A DNA stretch of 56,856 nucleotides, taken from assembly GCF_022664435.1 (NCBI RefSeq), contig NZ_JAKREU010000015.1, positions 1 through 56,856 of the forward strand, given 5' to 3'. Positions 33,777 to 42,507 of this stretch are shown here, in pieces. A model generated the notes under the pieces. That model did no database searches and was not told the DNA's origin. It was given only the letters and a program-made list of their open reading frames with translations. The position numbers and the translations under genes were made by a program. The DNA is from Sphingomonas panni. GTDB taxonomy: Bacteria > Pseudomonadota > Alphaproteobacteria > Sphingomonadales > Sphingomonadaceae. The stretch's first letter is position 1, and each line of letters opens with the position of its first letter.

Positions 33777-36692
33777 ATGACGACATCCATGCCCTTCCGG
33801 CGGTATCTCCCGGCACTGGCGCGGGCGACCAGCCTCGCCGCGCTGTGCGTCGCGACCCCGGCGTTCGCGCAGGAGGCGGTGCCGCAGACCGAACAGGTCG
33901 CCGACCCCGCGACGCAGGCGGAGGGCGAGATCCTCGTCACCGGATCGCGCGTCGTGCGCGACGGGTTCCAGTCGCCGACGCCGCTGACGGTGCTGACCGC
34001 GGAGGCGATCCAGAACAGCTCCCCCACCAACAACCTCGCCGATTTCGTGAACCAGATTCCGGCGGTGGCGGGCAGCCTGCGCCCGGCCAATTCGCGCCTC
34101 GCGATCAGTTCGGGGCTGGCCGGCATCAACGCGCTGAACCTGCGCGCGCTGGGCGAAATCCGCACGCTGGTGCTGCTCGACGGGCGGCGCTCGGTCGGGT
34201 CGAGCGTGACCGGGCTGGTCGACATCAACACCTTTCCGCAGGCGCTGGTGAAGAGCGTCGAGATCGTGACCGGCGGTGCGTCGGCGGCCTATGGGTCGGA
34301 CGCGGTGGCGGGCGTCGTCAACTTCGCGCTCGACAAGACCTATGAGGGGCTGAAGGTCTCGGCCGACAGCGGCATCACCGAATATGGCGACGGGTTCAAT
34401 TATTCGTTCAGCGTGGCGGGCGGCACCAGCTTTGCCGACGGGCGCGGCCATGTGCTGCTGAGCGGGGAGGTCGCGCATCGCGACGGCATCTTCCAGGTCG
34501 ATCGCGAATGGAATGCGCGCGGGCGGGTGGTCGTCACCAACCCGGCCTATACCAATACCAATGGCCTGCCCCAGTTCCTGACGCTGAACCAGATCGGGGT
34601 CGCCAATGCGACGCCGGGCGGGATCATCATCAATTCGAGCGGCGGTGTCGCCAACCGGCTGCGCGGACTCTATTTCGGTGCCGGCGGGTCGGTGAACCAG
34701 TTCAACTATGGCAATTTCAACTCGCCGGCGCTGGGGGGCACCACCGCGCCCAGCCGGACGCAGGGCGGCGACTGGCAGCTGAACGACCAGGGTCGCAACA
34801 TCGGCCTCGACGCCGATGACGACCGCCACGGCGTGTTCGGGCGGGTCAGCTATCAGCTGGCCGACTGGATCACGGTGTTCGGCGAAGCTTCGTACAACTG
34901 GCAGAAGACGCTGTTCAACGCCGGTCCGCAGCTGTCGACCAGCACGGTGCTGCGCGGCGACAACGCCTATCTCATCAACACGCTGGGCGCGGCGCGGCTG
35001 GCCGGGATCAGCACGGTCACGCTCGGCACCACCGCAGTCGACCTGCCGTACCGCAAGAACAACAGTTCGCGCGACGTGCAGCGTTATGCGGTCGGCGCGG
35101 AGGGCGATTTCCAGCTGTTCGGTAACAAGGCGGTGTGGAGCGCATACGGCCAATATGGCGAGACGAACGCCCGCGAGCAGCTGCGCGACATCATGAACGT
35201 CACCCGCATGGCCAATGCGACCGACGCGGTGTTCGCGCCGGCGGGCAATGCGCTGGGCGTCGCGGCGGGGACGATCGTGTGTCGATCGACGCTGACCGCA
35301 CCGGGCAATGGCTGCGTACCAATGAACCGGCTGGGGATCGGCGTCGCGAGCCAGGGGGCGATCGACTATGCGCTGGGCGACCCGTATCGCGACCAGAAGC
35401 TGAAGCAGACGGTGGCGGGCATCAACCTGTCGGTCGTACCCTTCGCCACCTGGGCCGGGGACGTCAGCGTCGCGGTCGGCGGCGAATATCGGAAGGAAGA
35501 GGTGTCGGGCTATGTCCCGACCGAGTTCCAGACCGGATGGTCGGTCGGCAACTTCCTGCCCACCTTCGGCAGCTACAACGTCAAGGAAGCGTATCTCGAA
35601 ACCGTCGTCCCGCTGGGATCGGGCGTCGAGTTCAACGGCGCGGTGCGGGCGACCGATTACTCCACTTCGGGCTATGTCACGACGTGGAAGGTCGGAACGA
35701 CCTGGGCCCCGGTCGACGACATCCGGTTCCGCGTCACCCGGTCGCGCGACATTCGCGCACCGAACCTGAGCGAGCTGTTCCAGGCGGGCACGTCGCGCAC
35801 CAACACGCTGACCGATCCGTTCACCAACCGCAACGGCGTCACCTTCCGCGAGACGACGACGGGCAACCTGAACCTGAAGCCCGAAATCGCCGATTCGACC
35901 AGCGTCGGCGTGGTGTTGCAGCCGCGCTTCATCCCCGGCTTCTCCTTCTCGGCCGACGGGTTCCTCATCAAGCTGCAGGACGCGATCGGGCAGTTCTTCG
36001 CGCAGGACATCATCAATCGCTGCTTCGAGGGGCGGACCGAGTTCTGCGCCGCCTATGGTCCCGATACGACGGGTGACCGCGAACTGTTCTTCCGCGCCAG
36101 CCCGTTCAACTTCGCGCGGCAGACGGTGCGCGGCATCGACTTCGACGCGACGTACCGGCTGGCGCTGGACGAGGTGTTCGACAGCGCGCCGGGCAATGTC
36201 ACGCTGAAGGCGCTGGCGACGCGCTATATCGACAATATCACCGATACCGGCGTGCCGAACGTCGTGCCGGTCGATATCGTCGGGCAGCTGGGCGGCGCGA
36301 GCCTGCCGAGCTGGATCTATCGCTTCAACGCGACCTATGACAGCGACAGCTTCGCCGTCACCGGCACGGCACGCGGGGTCAGCGGGGGCAGCTATTCGAA
36401 CAACTATATCGTGTGTTCGACCAACTGCCCGGTCGGACGGCCGGCCGGCGTGGTGTCGCAATTCCCGACGATCGACAGCAACAAGATCGACGGGGCGACC
36501 TATTTCGACCTCAACCTGACCGGCAAGGTCGACATGGGCCAGGGCGCGAAGGCCGAATTGTTCCTGAACGTCACCAACCTGTTCAATCGCGAACCGATCC
36601 TGCTGCCGGAGACGGGGTTGGCGGCGAACAGCACCTATTCGGACCTGCTGGGCCGGTCGTTCCGGGTCGGTATCCGTATGCGGACCCGGTGA
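33777..36692 (+). CDS. TonB-dependent receptor
   Basis: A 971-residue outer-membrane receptor that appears complete. The signal peptide ends ATPAFAQE; a TonB-box-like EILVTGSRV follows; the plug has NNLADFVNQIPAVAGSLRPA, NLRALGEIRTLVLLDGRRSV and SVEIVTGGASAAYGSDAVAG, a pattern common in sphingomonad TBDRs. The barrel ends LFLNVTNLFNREPILLPETG and SFRVGIRMRTR. The start ATG 33777 has GGGGAG 6 bases upstream. It is divergent from the penicillin-acylase/D-aminoacylase unit and followed, after a repeat, by the D-lactate dehydrogenase gene; it probably imports the N-acyl or cell-wall compound processed by these enzymes (inference). Confidence 0.93.
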   Translation: MTTSMPFRRYLPALARATSLAALCVATPAFAQEAVPQTEQVADPATQAEGEILVTGSRVVRDGFQSPTPLTVLTAEAIQNSSPTNNLADFVNQIPAVAGSLRPANSRLAISSGLAGINALNLRALGEIRTLVLLDGRRSVGSSVTGLVDINTFPQALVKSVEIVTGGASAAYGSDAVAGVVNFALDKTYEGLKVSADSGITEYGDGFNYSFSVAGGTSFADGRGHVLLSGEVAHRDGIFQVDREWNARGRVVVTNPAYTNTNGLPQFLTLNQIGVANATPGGIIINSSGGVANRLRGLYFGAGGSVNQFNYGNFNSPALGGTTAPSRTQGGDWQLNDQGRNIGLDADDDRHGVFGRVSYQLADWITVFGEASYNWQKTLFNAGPQLSTSTVLRGDNAYLINTLGAARLAGISTVTLGTTAVDLPYRKNNSSRDVQRYAVGAEGDFQLFGNKAVWSAYGQYGETNAREQLRDIMNVTRMANATDAVFAPAGNALGVAAGTIVCRSTLTAPGNGCVPMNRLGIGVASQGAIDYALGDPYRDQKLKQTVAGINLSVVPFATWAGDVSVAVGGEYRKEEVSGYVPTEFQTGWSVGNFLPTFGSYNVKEAYLETVVPLGSGVEFNGAVRATDYSTSGYVTTWKVGTTWAPVDDIRFRVTRSRDIRAPNLSELFQAGTSRTNTLTDPFTNRNGVTFRETTTGNLNLKPEIADSTSVGVVLQPRFIPGFSFSADGFLIKLQDAIGQFFAQDIINRCFEGRTEFCAAYGPDTTGDRELFFRASPFNFARQTVRGIDFDATYRLALDEVFDSAPGNVTLKALATRYIDNITDTGVPNVVPVDIVGQLGGASLPSWIYRFNATYDSDSFAVTGTARGVSGGSYSNNYIVCSTNCPVGRPAGVVSQFPTIDSNKIDGATYFDLNLTGKVDMGQGAKAELFLNVTNLFNREPILLPETGLAANSTYSDLLGRSFRVGIRMRTR

Positions 36693-36722
36693 TCGTAGGG
36701 GATGCCCCCTCCGCTTGAAACA

Positions 36723-36807
36723 AGCGTCATCCCAGCGAAGGCTGGGATCTCCCGGTCGTCGCGCGCAGCAGGAGCCGCGGGAGGCCCCAGCCTTCGCTGG
36801 GGCGACG
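36723..36807. repeat. REP-like inverted repeat (CCCAGC family), second copy
   Basis: GCGTCATCCCAGCGAAGGCT...CCCCAGCCTTCGCTGGGGCG, about 85 bases, the same arrangement as at 24933-25015 with the same GGAT/CCTCC joining segments. It lies just after the stop of the TBDR gene and before the D-lactate dehydrogenase gene. Confidence 0.75.
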
Positions 36808-36883
36808 TATTGGTGCAAGGTGGAGGGATGATGTGCCCGTGCGACGATCGCGCCGGAACCTGAGCGATGGACGAGATGACGGC

Positions 36884-38572
36884 ATGACCGATAACCCGGC
36901 AACGGATCGCCTGATCGCCGCCCTGCGCACGGCGGTGGGGCGTCGGCACGTCCTGACCGATCCGCGTCGTACGGCCCGCTTCCGGCAGGGATATCGTACC
37001 GGTAGCGGGGCGGCGGTCGCGGTGGTGCGGCCGGCGACGCTGGTCGAATTGTGGCGGGTGGCGCAGGCGTGCGTCGCGGCCGACGTGTCGATCCTGATGC
37101 AGGCGTCGAATACCGGGCTGACCGGCGGATCGACGCCGGAGGGCGACGATTATCCCGGTGGGCTGGTCATCATCAGCACGACGCGGCTCGACCGGCTGCA
37201 CCTGCTAGGCGGGGGCGAGCAGGTCGTGTGCCTGCCGGGAACCACGCTGTACAAGCTGGAGGCGGCGCTGCGGCCGCTGGGGCGCGAGCCGCATTCGGTG
37301 ATCGGGTCGTCGTGCCTTGGCGCGTCGGTTGTCGGCGGGGTCTGCAACAATTCGGGCGGGTCGCTGATCCGGCGGGGGCCGGCCTATACCGAACTGGCGC
37401 TGTTCGGCAGCATCGGCGCGGACGGCACGCTCAGGCTGGTCAACCATCTGGGCATTGCGCTTGGCGACGATCCCGAAGGTATCCTGGATCGGCTGGACCG
37501 GGGAGCGTTCACCGCCGCCGATGTCGATCCGGCGGCGGACCGACCGGCGCACGACCATCGCTATCGCGATCATGTCCGCGACATCGACAGCGACGTGCCG
37601 GCCCGGTTCAACGCCGATCCGCGCTGCCTGTTCGAGGCGGCGGGGAGTGCGGGCAAGCTGGTCGTGTTCGCGGTGCGGCTGGATAGCTTTGCGCGCGAGG
37701 ACGACACGGTCACCTTCTATATCGGGACCGACGAACCCGGGCGGTTGACGCAGCTGCGCCGGACGATGCTGCGCCAGTTCGCTTCGCTGCCGATCGCGGG
37801 CGAATATATGCATCGCGGGGCGTTCGATATCGCCGACCGCTATGGCCGCGATACGTTCCGCGCGATCGAGCGGCTGGGCACCGACCGCCTGCCGCGCCTG
37901 TTCGCGGCGAAGGCATGGGTCGACGGCGTGACCGGGCGGTTCGTGCGCAACCTGAGCGACCGGGTGTTGCAGCGGGCGGGTGCGCTGCTGGGCGATCACC
38001 TGCCGCGGCGGATGCGCGACTTTCGCGACCGGTTCGAACATCATCTGCTGCTGAAAATGCCGCGTGACGATGCGGCCGCGACCGCCGCCCTGCTCGACAC
38101 GCTGCTGCCCGGCGGATGGTTCGAATGTACGGCGGAGGAAGCGGCCAAGGCGTTCCTCCACCGCTTCGTCGCGGCCGGGGCGGCGGTCCGCTACCGCGCG
38201 GTCCATGCCGATCGCGTGGAGGATATCGTTGCGCTCGACGTCGCCCTGCCGCGCAACACGCGCGACTGGGCGGAGGTGCTGCCCGACGACCTAGCGGTGC
38301 AGGTCGTCGATACGCTCTATTACGGGCATTTCTTCTGCCATGTGTTCCACCGCGACTATATCGTGCGCAAGGGTGTCGATCCGCTGGCGTTCGAACATGC
38401 GCTGTGGAAGCGGCTGGATGCGGTCGGCGCGCAATATCCCGCCGAGCATAATGTCGGCCACCTCTATCCGGCCAAGCCCGCGCTGGCGGGATTCTATCGC
38501 AGCCTCGACCCGCGCAACCAGCTGAACCCCGGCATCGGGCATATGCCGCGCCAACGGGGCTGGGGGGCGTGA
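36884..38572 (+). CDS. dld: Quinone-dependent D-lactate dehydrogenase
   Basis: A 562-residue FAD flavoprotein close in length and layout to E. coli Dld, which oxidises D-lactate to pyruvate and feeds electrons to quinone at the inner membrane. The PCMH-type FAD-binding domain reads VRPATLVELWRVAQACVAAD, LMQASNTGLTGGSTP, GSSCLGASVVGGVCNNSGGS; the substrate/cap and membrane-binding domain follows (about 270-562) with GEYMHRGAFDIADRYGRDTF and EHNVGHLYPAKPALAGFYRS and LDPRNQLNPGIG. Start chosen at ATG 36884; no strong ribosome site is visible. Its stop overlaps the GTG of the kinase gene. D-lactate arises from N-acetylmuramate breakdown, which fits the cell-wall salvage neighbourhood. Confidence 0.92.
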   Translation: MTDNPATDRLIAALRTAVGRRHVLTDPRRTARFRQGYRTGSGAAVAVVRPATLVELWRVAQACVAADVSILMQASNTGLTGGSTPEGDDYPGGLVIISTTRLDRLHLLGGGEQVVCLPGTTLYKLEAALRPLGREPHSVIGSSCLGASVVGGVCNNSGGSLIRRGPAYTELALFGSIGADGTLRLVNHLGIALGDDPEGILDRLDRGAFTAADVDPAADRPAHDHRYRDHVRDIDSDVPARFNADPRCLFEAAGSAGKLVVFAVRLDSFAREDDTVTFYIGTDEPGRLTQLRRTMLRQFASLPIAGEYMHRGAFDIADRYGRDTFRAIERLGTDRLPRLFAAKAWVDGVTGRFVRNLSDRVLQRAGALLGDHLPRRMRDFRDRFEHHLLLKMPRDDAAATAALLDTLLPGGWFECTAEEAAKAFLHRFVAAGAAVRYRAVHADRVEDIVALDVALPRNTRDWAEVLPDDLAVQVVDTLYYGHFFCHVFHRDYIVRKGVDPLAFEHALWKRLDAVGAQYPAEHNVGHLYPAKPALAGFYRSLDPRNQLNPGIGHMPRQRGWGA

Positions 38573-39432
38573 CGTTCTTCCTGGGCATCGATGCCGGCGG
38601 CAGCAATTGCCGCGCGCGGCTGGTGGATGCGGCCGGGCGGGAGGTCGGCAGCGGGCGGGCGGGCGCGGCCAATGCCGGCATCGGGATCGACGCGCTGCGC
38701 ACCGTACTGTCCGATGTGATCGGGCAGGCCACGGCCATGCTGTCGCCGGCGGAGCGCGCCGGGGTCCGCGTCGGCATGGGGATCGCCGGCATCCGTCGCC
38801 CCGGCATTCGCGCCGCGCTGGAGGCGACCGACTTCGGCGTGCGATCGGTCGCGCTGGCCAGCGATGCGCAGATCGCGCATCTGGGCGCGCATGGCGGCGG
38901 CGACGGCGCGATCCTGATCCTCGGCACCGGCAGCGCGGCGCTGTTGCGGATCGAGGGCCGGGAAGTGGCGCTGGGCGGATACGGCTTTCCGGTGTCGGAC
39001 GAGGGGAGCGGCGCGGCGCTGGGCCTGAGCGCGGTGCGCCATGCCCTTCGCGCGCTGGACGGGCGGACGCAGTGGACGCCGCTGGCCGATGCGATCTCCG
39101 CGCGGTTCGACCATGACACGGTGCGGGCGGTGGCGTGGATGGCCGGGGCGTCGCCGCGCGATTATGGCGCACTGGCACCGATCGTCATGGACCATGCCGA
39201 CGCCGACGATCCCATCGCGCGGTCGATCGTCGAGGACGCCGCCGGCCATGTCGAGCGCTTCATCGAAACGATCGTCGCTCGCGGCGTCACGCGCTGCACG
39301 TTGGTCGGCGGGCTGGCGGCGCGGCTGCATCCGTGGCTGCGGGTGCGGACTGTCGCACATCTCTGCCCGCCGCTGGGCGATCCGCTGGACGGGGCGATCC
39401 GGCTGGCGGGGTTCGACCTGCCCGCGACATAA
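38569..39432 (+). CDS. N-acetylglucosamine kinase-like ATPase (BadF/BadG family)
   Basis: A 287-residue sugar kinase of the ASKHA fold, BadF/BadG/BcrA/BcrD branch. Phosphate-1 loop: FLGIDAGGSNCRARL; phosphate-2: AILILGTGSAALLR; the DEGSGAALGLSAVRHAL segment is typical of N-acetylglucosamine or N-acetylmuramate/glucosamine kinases; the adenosine motif is TRCTLVGGLAARLHPWL. Starts with GTG overlapping the stop of dld (GTGA), so it is translationally coupled. Expected reaction: ATP-dependent phosphorylation of an N-acetylated amino sugar imported from cell-wall turnover. Which sugar cannot be told from the sequence. Confidence 0.85.
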   Translation: MTFFLGIDAGGSNCRARLVDAAGREVGSGRAGAANAGIGIDALRTVLSDVIGQATAMLSPAERAGVRVGMGIAGIRRPGIRAALEATDFGVRSVALASDAQIAHLGAHGGGDGAILILGTGSAALLRIEGREVALGGYGFPVSDEGSGAALGLSAVRHALRALDGRTQWTPLADAISARFDHDTVRAVAWMAGASPRDYGALAPIVMDHADADDPIARSIVEDAAGHVERFIETIVARGVTRCTLVGGLAARLHPWLRVRTVAHLCPPLGDPLDGAIRLAGFDLPAT

Positions 39433-39480
39433 AGTTGCGTTAAATCAGCGTAAACGAAGTTCGGGCAAGCTGCCGCTGCG

Positions 39481-42400
39481 ATGGCGATGCGGCACTTTGT
39501 CCTTCTTATCCTGTTCCTTGCCGGGTGGTGTCCCGGTGCGGCCATCGCTGCGTCCCGGCCGGATGCATGGTCGGGATGGCGCAATCCCCGGTTCCAGACG
39601 CTGGACGGCGCAGAAGGGCTACCGCACGCGACCACCACGGCGATCGTGCAGAGCAGCGACGGGCTGGTCTGGATCGGTACGCGCGGCGGGCTGGCGCGCT
39701 ATGACGGCCAACGGGTGAAGGTGTTTCGGCAGGCCGCCGGCCGGCGCGACGGGCTGCCCGACAATTATGTCCGGTCGCTTCTGCCGCTGGCGAATGGCGG
39801 CCTGCTGGTCGGTACGAATGTCGGCGGGCTGGTCCGGTTCGATGCGCGATCGGACCGGTTCGTAGCGGTCGTCGGCGCCGCCGGCGTCGGCATGGGCGCG
39901 CGGATCATGGCGATCACTTCCGACGCGGCGGGCGGCGCCTATATCGCGTCCGACCGCGGGGTGTTTCATTACGATGTCCGGCGCGATCGGGTGGACCCGT
40001 TCACCGGGGCGGGCAGCGCGCTGGCCGAAGGGGCCTATGCCGTGCATCGCGACCGCGACGGCACGCTCTATGCCGGGGGGGACACGGGGCTGTTCGTGCG
40101 TCGTGCCGGTTCGGACCGGTTCGTGCCCGTCGCCACGCCCGAGATCGGCGATGTCTGGGCGATCACGCGCGACCCGGCCGGGCGGCTGTGGGTAGGCACC
40201 GGGTCGCACGGCATCTTCGTCCAGCTGCGCAGCGGCCGGTTCGTCCAGCCGGCGGCGCTGTCGGGCGCTTCTCCCGACATCGGGCACCGTACCATCCGCG
40301 CCTTTGCCGTCGGCAAGGGCGGCATCATCTGGGTCGGGACGGATGGGCTGGGCGTGCTGCGGATTTCGACCGAGGGCGGATTTGCCGTACGCCGGATGCG
40401 CAACAATCCGGGGGACCGGGCGTCGCTGTCGGGTGATACCGTGCGCAACCTGATGATCGATCGTACCGGCCGGCTATGGGCCGCGACGGAGGTCGGCGCA
40501 TCGCATACCGACCCGTCGCGCGAGGCGATCTTCACCATCGGTCCCGCCATGCTGGACCCGCGCCATTCGCTGGCCGATCGCAACGTGCGCGGGTTGCTGG
40601 TCGACCGGCACGACCGGATCTGGGTCGGCATGAGCAACGGGCTGATCGACCGGATCGACCGGGCCGCAGGGGAGGTGCGCCACCTGCGGTTGAACGGCAG
40701 CCATGCCGGACAGGATGTGAAGGCGTTCGCCGAACGCGCCGACGGTACCATCCTCGCGGGGGGACGCGGCGTCGTGACGATCGATCCCGACACGCTGGCC
40801 GAACGGACGCTGCCCGTCAACGGACTGGGCGACCTGCCGGTCATATCGCTGTTGCAGAGCGGCCACCGCCTGCTGATCGGCACCTATCGCGGCCTGTTCG
40901 TGCGCGACGACCGGACGGGGCGGGTCCAGCGTTATCGCCATGTCCCGAACGACGATCGGTCACTGGCCAATAATGAGGTCATCAACCTGGTCGCAGCGCC
41001 CGGTGGCGGGGTGTGGATCGCGACGCCCGGCGGGATCAACCGGTTCGACCCGGCGACCGGCCGCTTCACGACCTATCGCAACGATCCGTCCGATCCGGCC
41101 AGCCTGCCGCAAAACTATACCGGGTCGATCGTGCCGGTCGGCGATACATTGTGGGTGGGCACCTATGGCGGCGTGGCGCGGGGACGCAAGACGCCGCAGG
41201 GCTGGCGCTTCCACGCGATCACCGAGGCGCGCGGCCTTGCCAACGATAATGTCGCCGCGGTGCAGGTCGGTCGGGCCGGACGCATCTGGGCCACCGGTGC
41301 CAGCGGGATTTCGGTGATCGATCCGGTCCATGAAACGGTGCTGAGGGTCAGCCAGCGCGACGGGCTGACGTCCGATTCGTTCAGCCAGCGGGTGACCGCG
41401 ATCACCCGGGGCGGCGACCTGCTGTTCGGCGGCACCGGTGGCTTGCTGGTGCTGCGCCCGGACCAGCTGACGGCGGCGCGCGCCATCGCCGCTCCCGCAT
41501 TGACGGTCAGCGAGATCGAGGAGGACGGCCGGGACGTGTCCTACGACCCGCGGAGCCGGGTGGTCCGGTCCGCCGGACACGGCATCCGCATCGCCTTCGC
41601 GCTCAGCGACTATGCCGCGCCGGAGGAGATACGCTATCGCTACCGCCTGCGCGGGTTCGACGAGGACTGGGTCGAAATACCGCCGGCCAGCCCGGCGACC
41701 GCGATCTATACCAACCTGCCCGGCGGGCGCTATCCCCTCGAACTGCAGGCGCGCATCCCGGGGGTGCATCCCCGCGTGGTGACCGGCACCGTCGACCTGA
41801 TCGTCGCGCAGGCCTGGTACGAGCGGTGGCCGGTCCGGGTCGCGCTGGCGCTGTTGATCGTCCTTGCCATCATCGGCATCGTGCAGTTGCGGACGGTTGT
41901 GCTGCGCCGCCGGACCCGCGCGCTGGAGGACGTGATCGCGCAGCGGACGCAGGAGCTGCGCGCGGCGAATGCCCGGCTGGAGCTGCTGGCGGGTACCGAT
42001 CCGCTGACCGGCCTTGCCAACCGGCGGACCATGATCGCGATGCTGGAGACGGCGCACGCGGCGGCGCTGCGCAGCGGTGGAACCTATGTCGTCGCGATGC
42101 TCGACATCGACCTGTTCAAGCGGATCAACGACGCGCACGGCCATCAGGTCGGCGATGCCGCGATCGAAGCGGTCGCGGCGCGGATCGCGGGATCGGTGCG
42201 CGGCGTCGATCTGGTCGCCCGTTATGGCGGGGAGGAGATCGCGATCCTGTTTGCCGACACGTCGCCGAGGGAGGCATGCGCGACCACCGAGCGGGTGCGT
42301 GCGGCGGTGGCGGACACGCCGGTGGTGGCGAACGGTGTCGAGATACGCGTGACGGTCAGCGGCGGGGTAGCGGCGGCGACCGGCGATACGTCCCCGGCCG

Positions 42401-42507
42401 AACTGCTCCACCGGGCCGATCTGGCGCTGTATCGGGCCAAGCGCGATGGCCGCAACCGCGTGGTGCTGCACGACGCGGACGTTGCCGGGCTGTCAGTCGC
42501 GTGCTGA
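39481..42507 (+). CDS. Membrane diguanylate cyclase with periplasmic propeller sensor
   Basis: A 1008-residue protein. A signal peptide (LLILFLAGWCPGAAIAA) is followed by about 14 Reg_prop-type propeller repeats (for example DGLVWIGTRGGLARYDG, GRLWVGTGSHGIF, GIIWVGTDGLGVL, DTLWVGTYGGVAR) to about residue 680, then a Y_Y_Y-like beta domain with YRYRLRGFDEDWVEIPP (about 715-775). One membrane helix (about 782-805) and a short coiled coil (LEDVIAQRTQELRAANARLE) lead to a GGDEF domain: TDPLTGLANRR, MLDIDLFKRINDAHGHQVGD, active site GGEEI. An inhibitory RxxD site (RGVD) lies 5 residues before GGEEI. It should make c-di-GMP in response to a periplasmic ligand. A second ATG at 39487 is possible. Confidence 0.92.
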   Translation: MAMRHFVLLILFLAGWCPGAAIAASRPDAWSGWRNPRFQTLDGAEGLPHATTTAIVQSSDGLVWIGTRGGLARYDGQRVKVFRQAAGRRDGLPDNYVRSLLPLANGGLLVGTNVGGLVRFDARSDRFVAVVGAAGVGMGARIMAITSDAAGGAYIASDRGVFHYDVRRDRVDPFTGAGSALAEGAYAVHRDRDGTLYAGGDTGLFVRRAGSDRFVPVATPEIGDVWAITRDPAGRLWVGTGSHGIFVQLRSGRFVQPAALSGASPDIGHRTIRAFAVGKGGIIWVGTDGLGVLRISTEGGFAVRRMRNNPGDRASLSGDTVRNLMIDRTGRLWAATEVGASHTDPSREAIFTIGPAMLDPRHSLADRNVRGLLVDRHDRIWVGMSNGLIDRIDRAAGEVRHLRLNGSHAGQDVKAFAERADGTILAGGRGVVTIDPDTLAERTLPVNGLGDLPVISLLQSGHRLLIGTYRGLFVRDDRTGRVQRYRHVPNDDRSLANNEVINLVAAPGGGVWIATPGGINRFDPATGRFTTYRNDPSDPASLPQNYTGSIVPVGDTLWVGTYGGVARGRKTPQGWRFHAITEARGLANDNVAAVQVGRAGRIWATGASGISVIDPVHETVLRVSQRDGLTSDSFSQRVTAITRGGDLLFGGTGGLLVLRPDQLTAARAIAAPALTVSEIEEDGRDVSYDPRSRVVRSAGHGIRIAFALSDYAAPEEIRYRYRLRGFDEDWVEIPPASPATAIYTNLPGGRYPLELQARIPGVHPRVVTGTVDLIVAQAWYERWPVRVALALLIVLAIIGIVQLRTVVLRRRTRALEDVIAQRTQELRAANARLELLAGTDPLTGLANRRTMIAMLETAHAAALRSGGTYVVAMLDIDLFKRINDAHGHQVGDAAIEAVAARIAGSVRGVDLVARYGGEEIAILFADTSPREACATTERVRAAVADTPVVANGVEIRVTVSGGVAAATGDTSPAELLHRADLALYRAKRDGRNRVVLHDADVAGLSVAC

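Noticed and set aside
42493..42507. Overlap of the cyclase and monooxygenase gene ends as a frameshift signal
   Set aside because: Both C-termini are plausible; a 15-base convergent overlap is ordinary in compact genomes.
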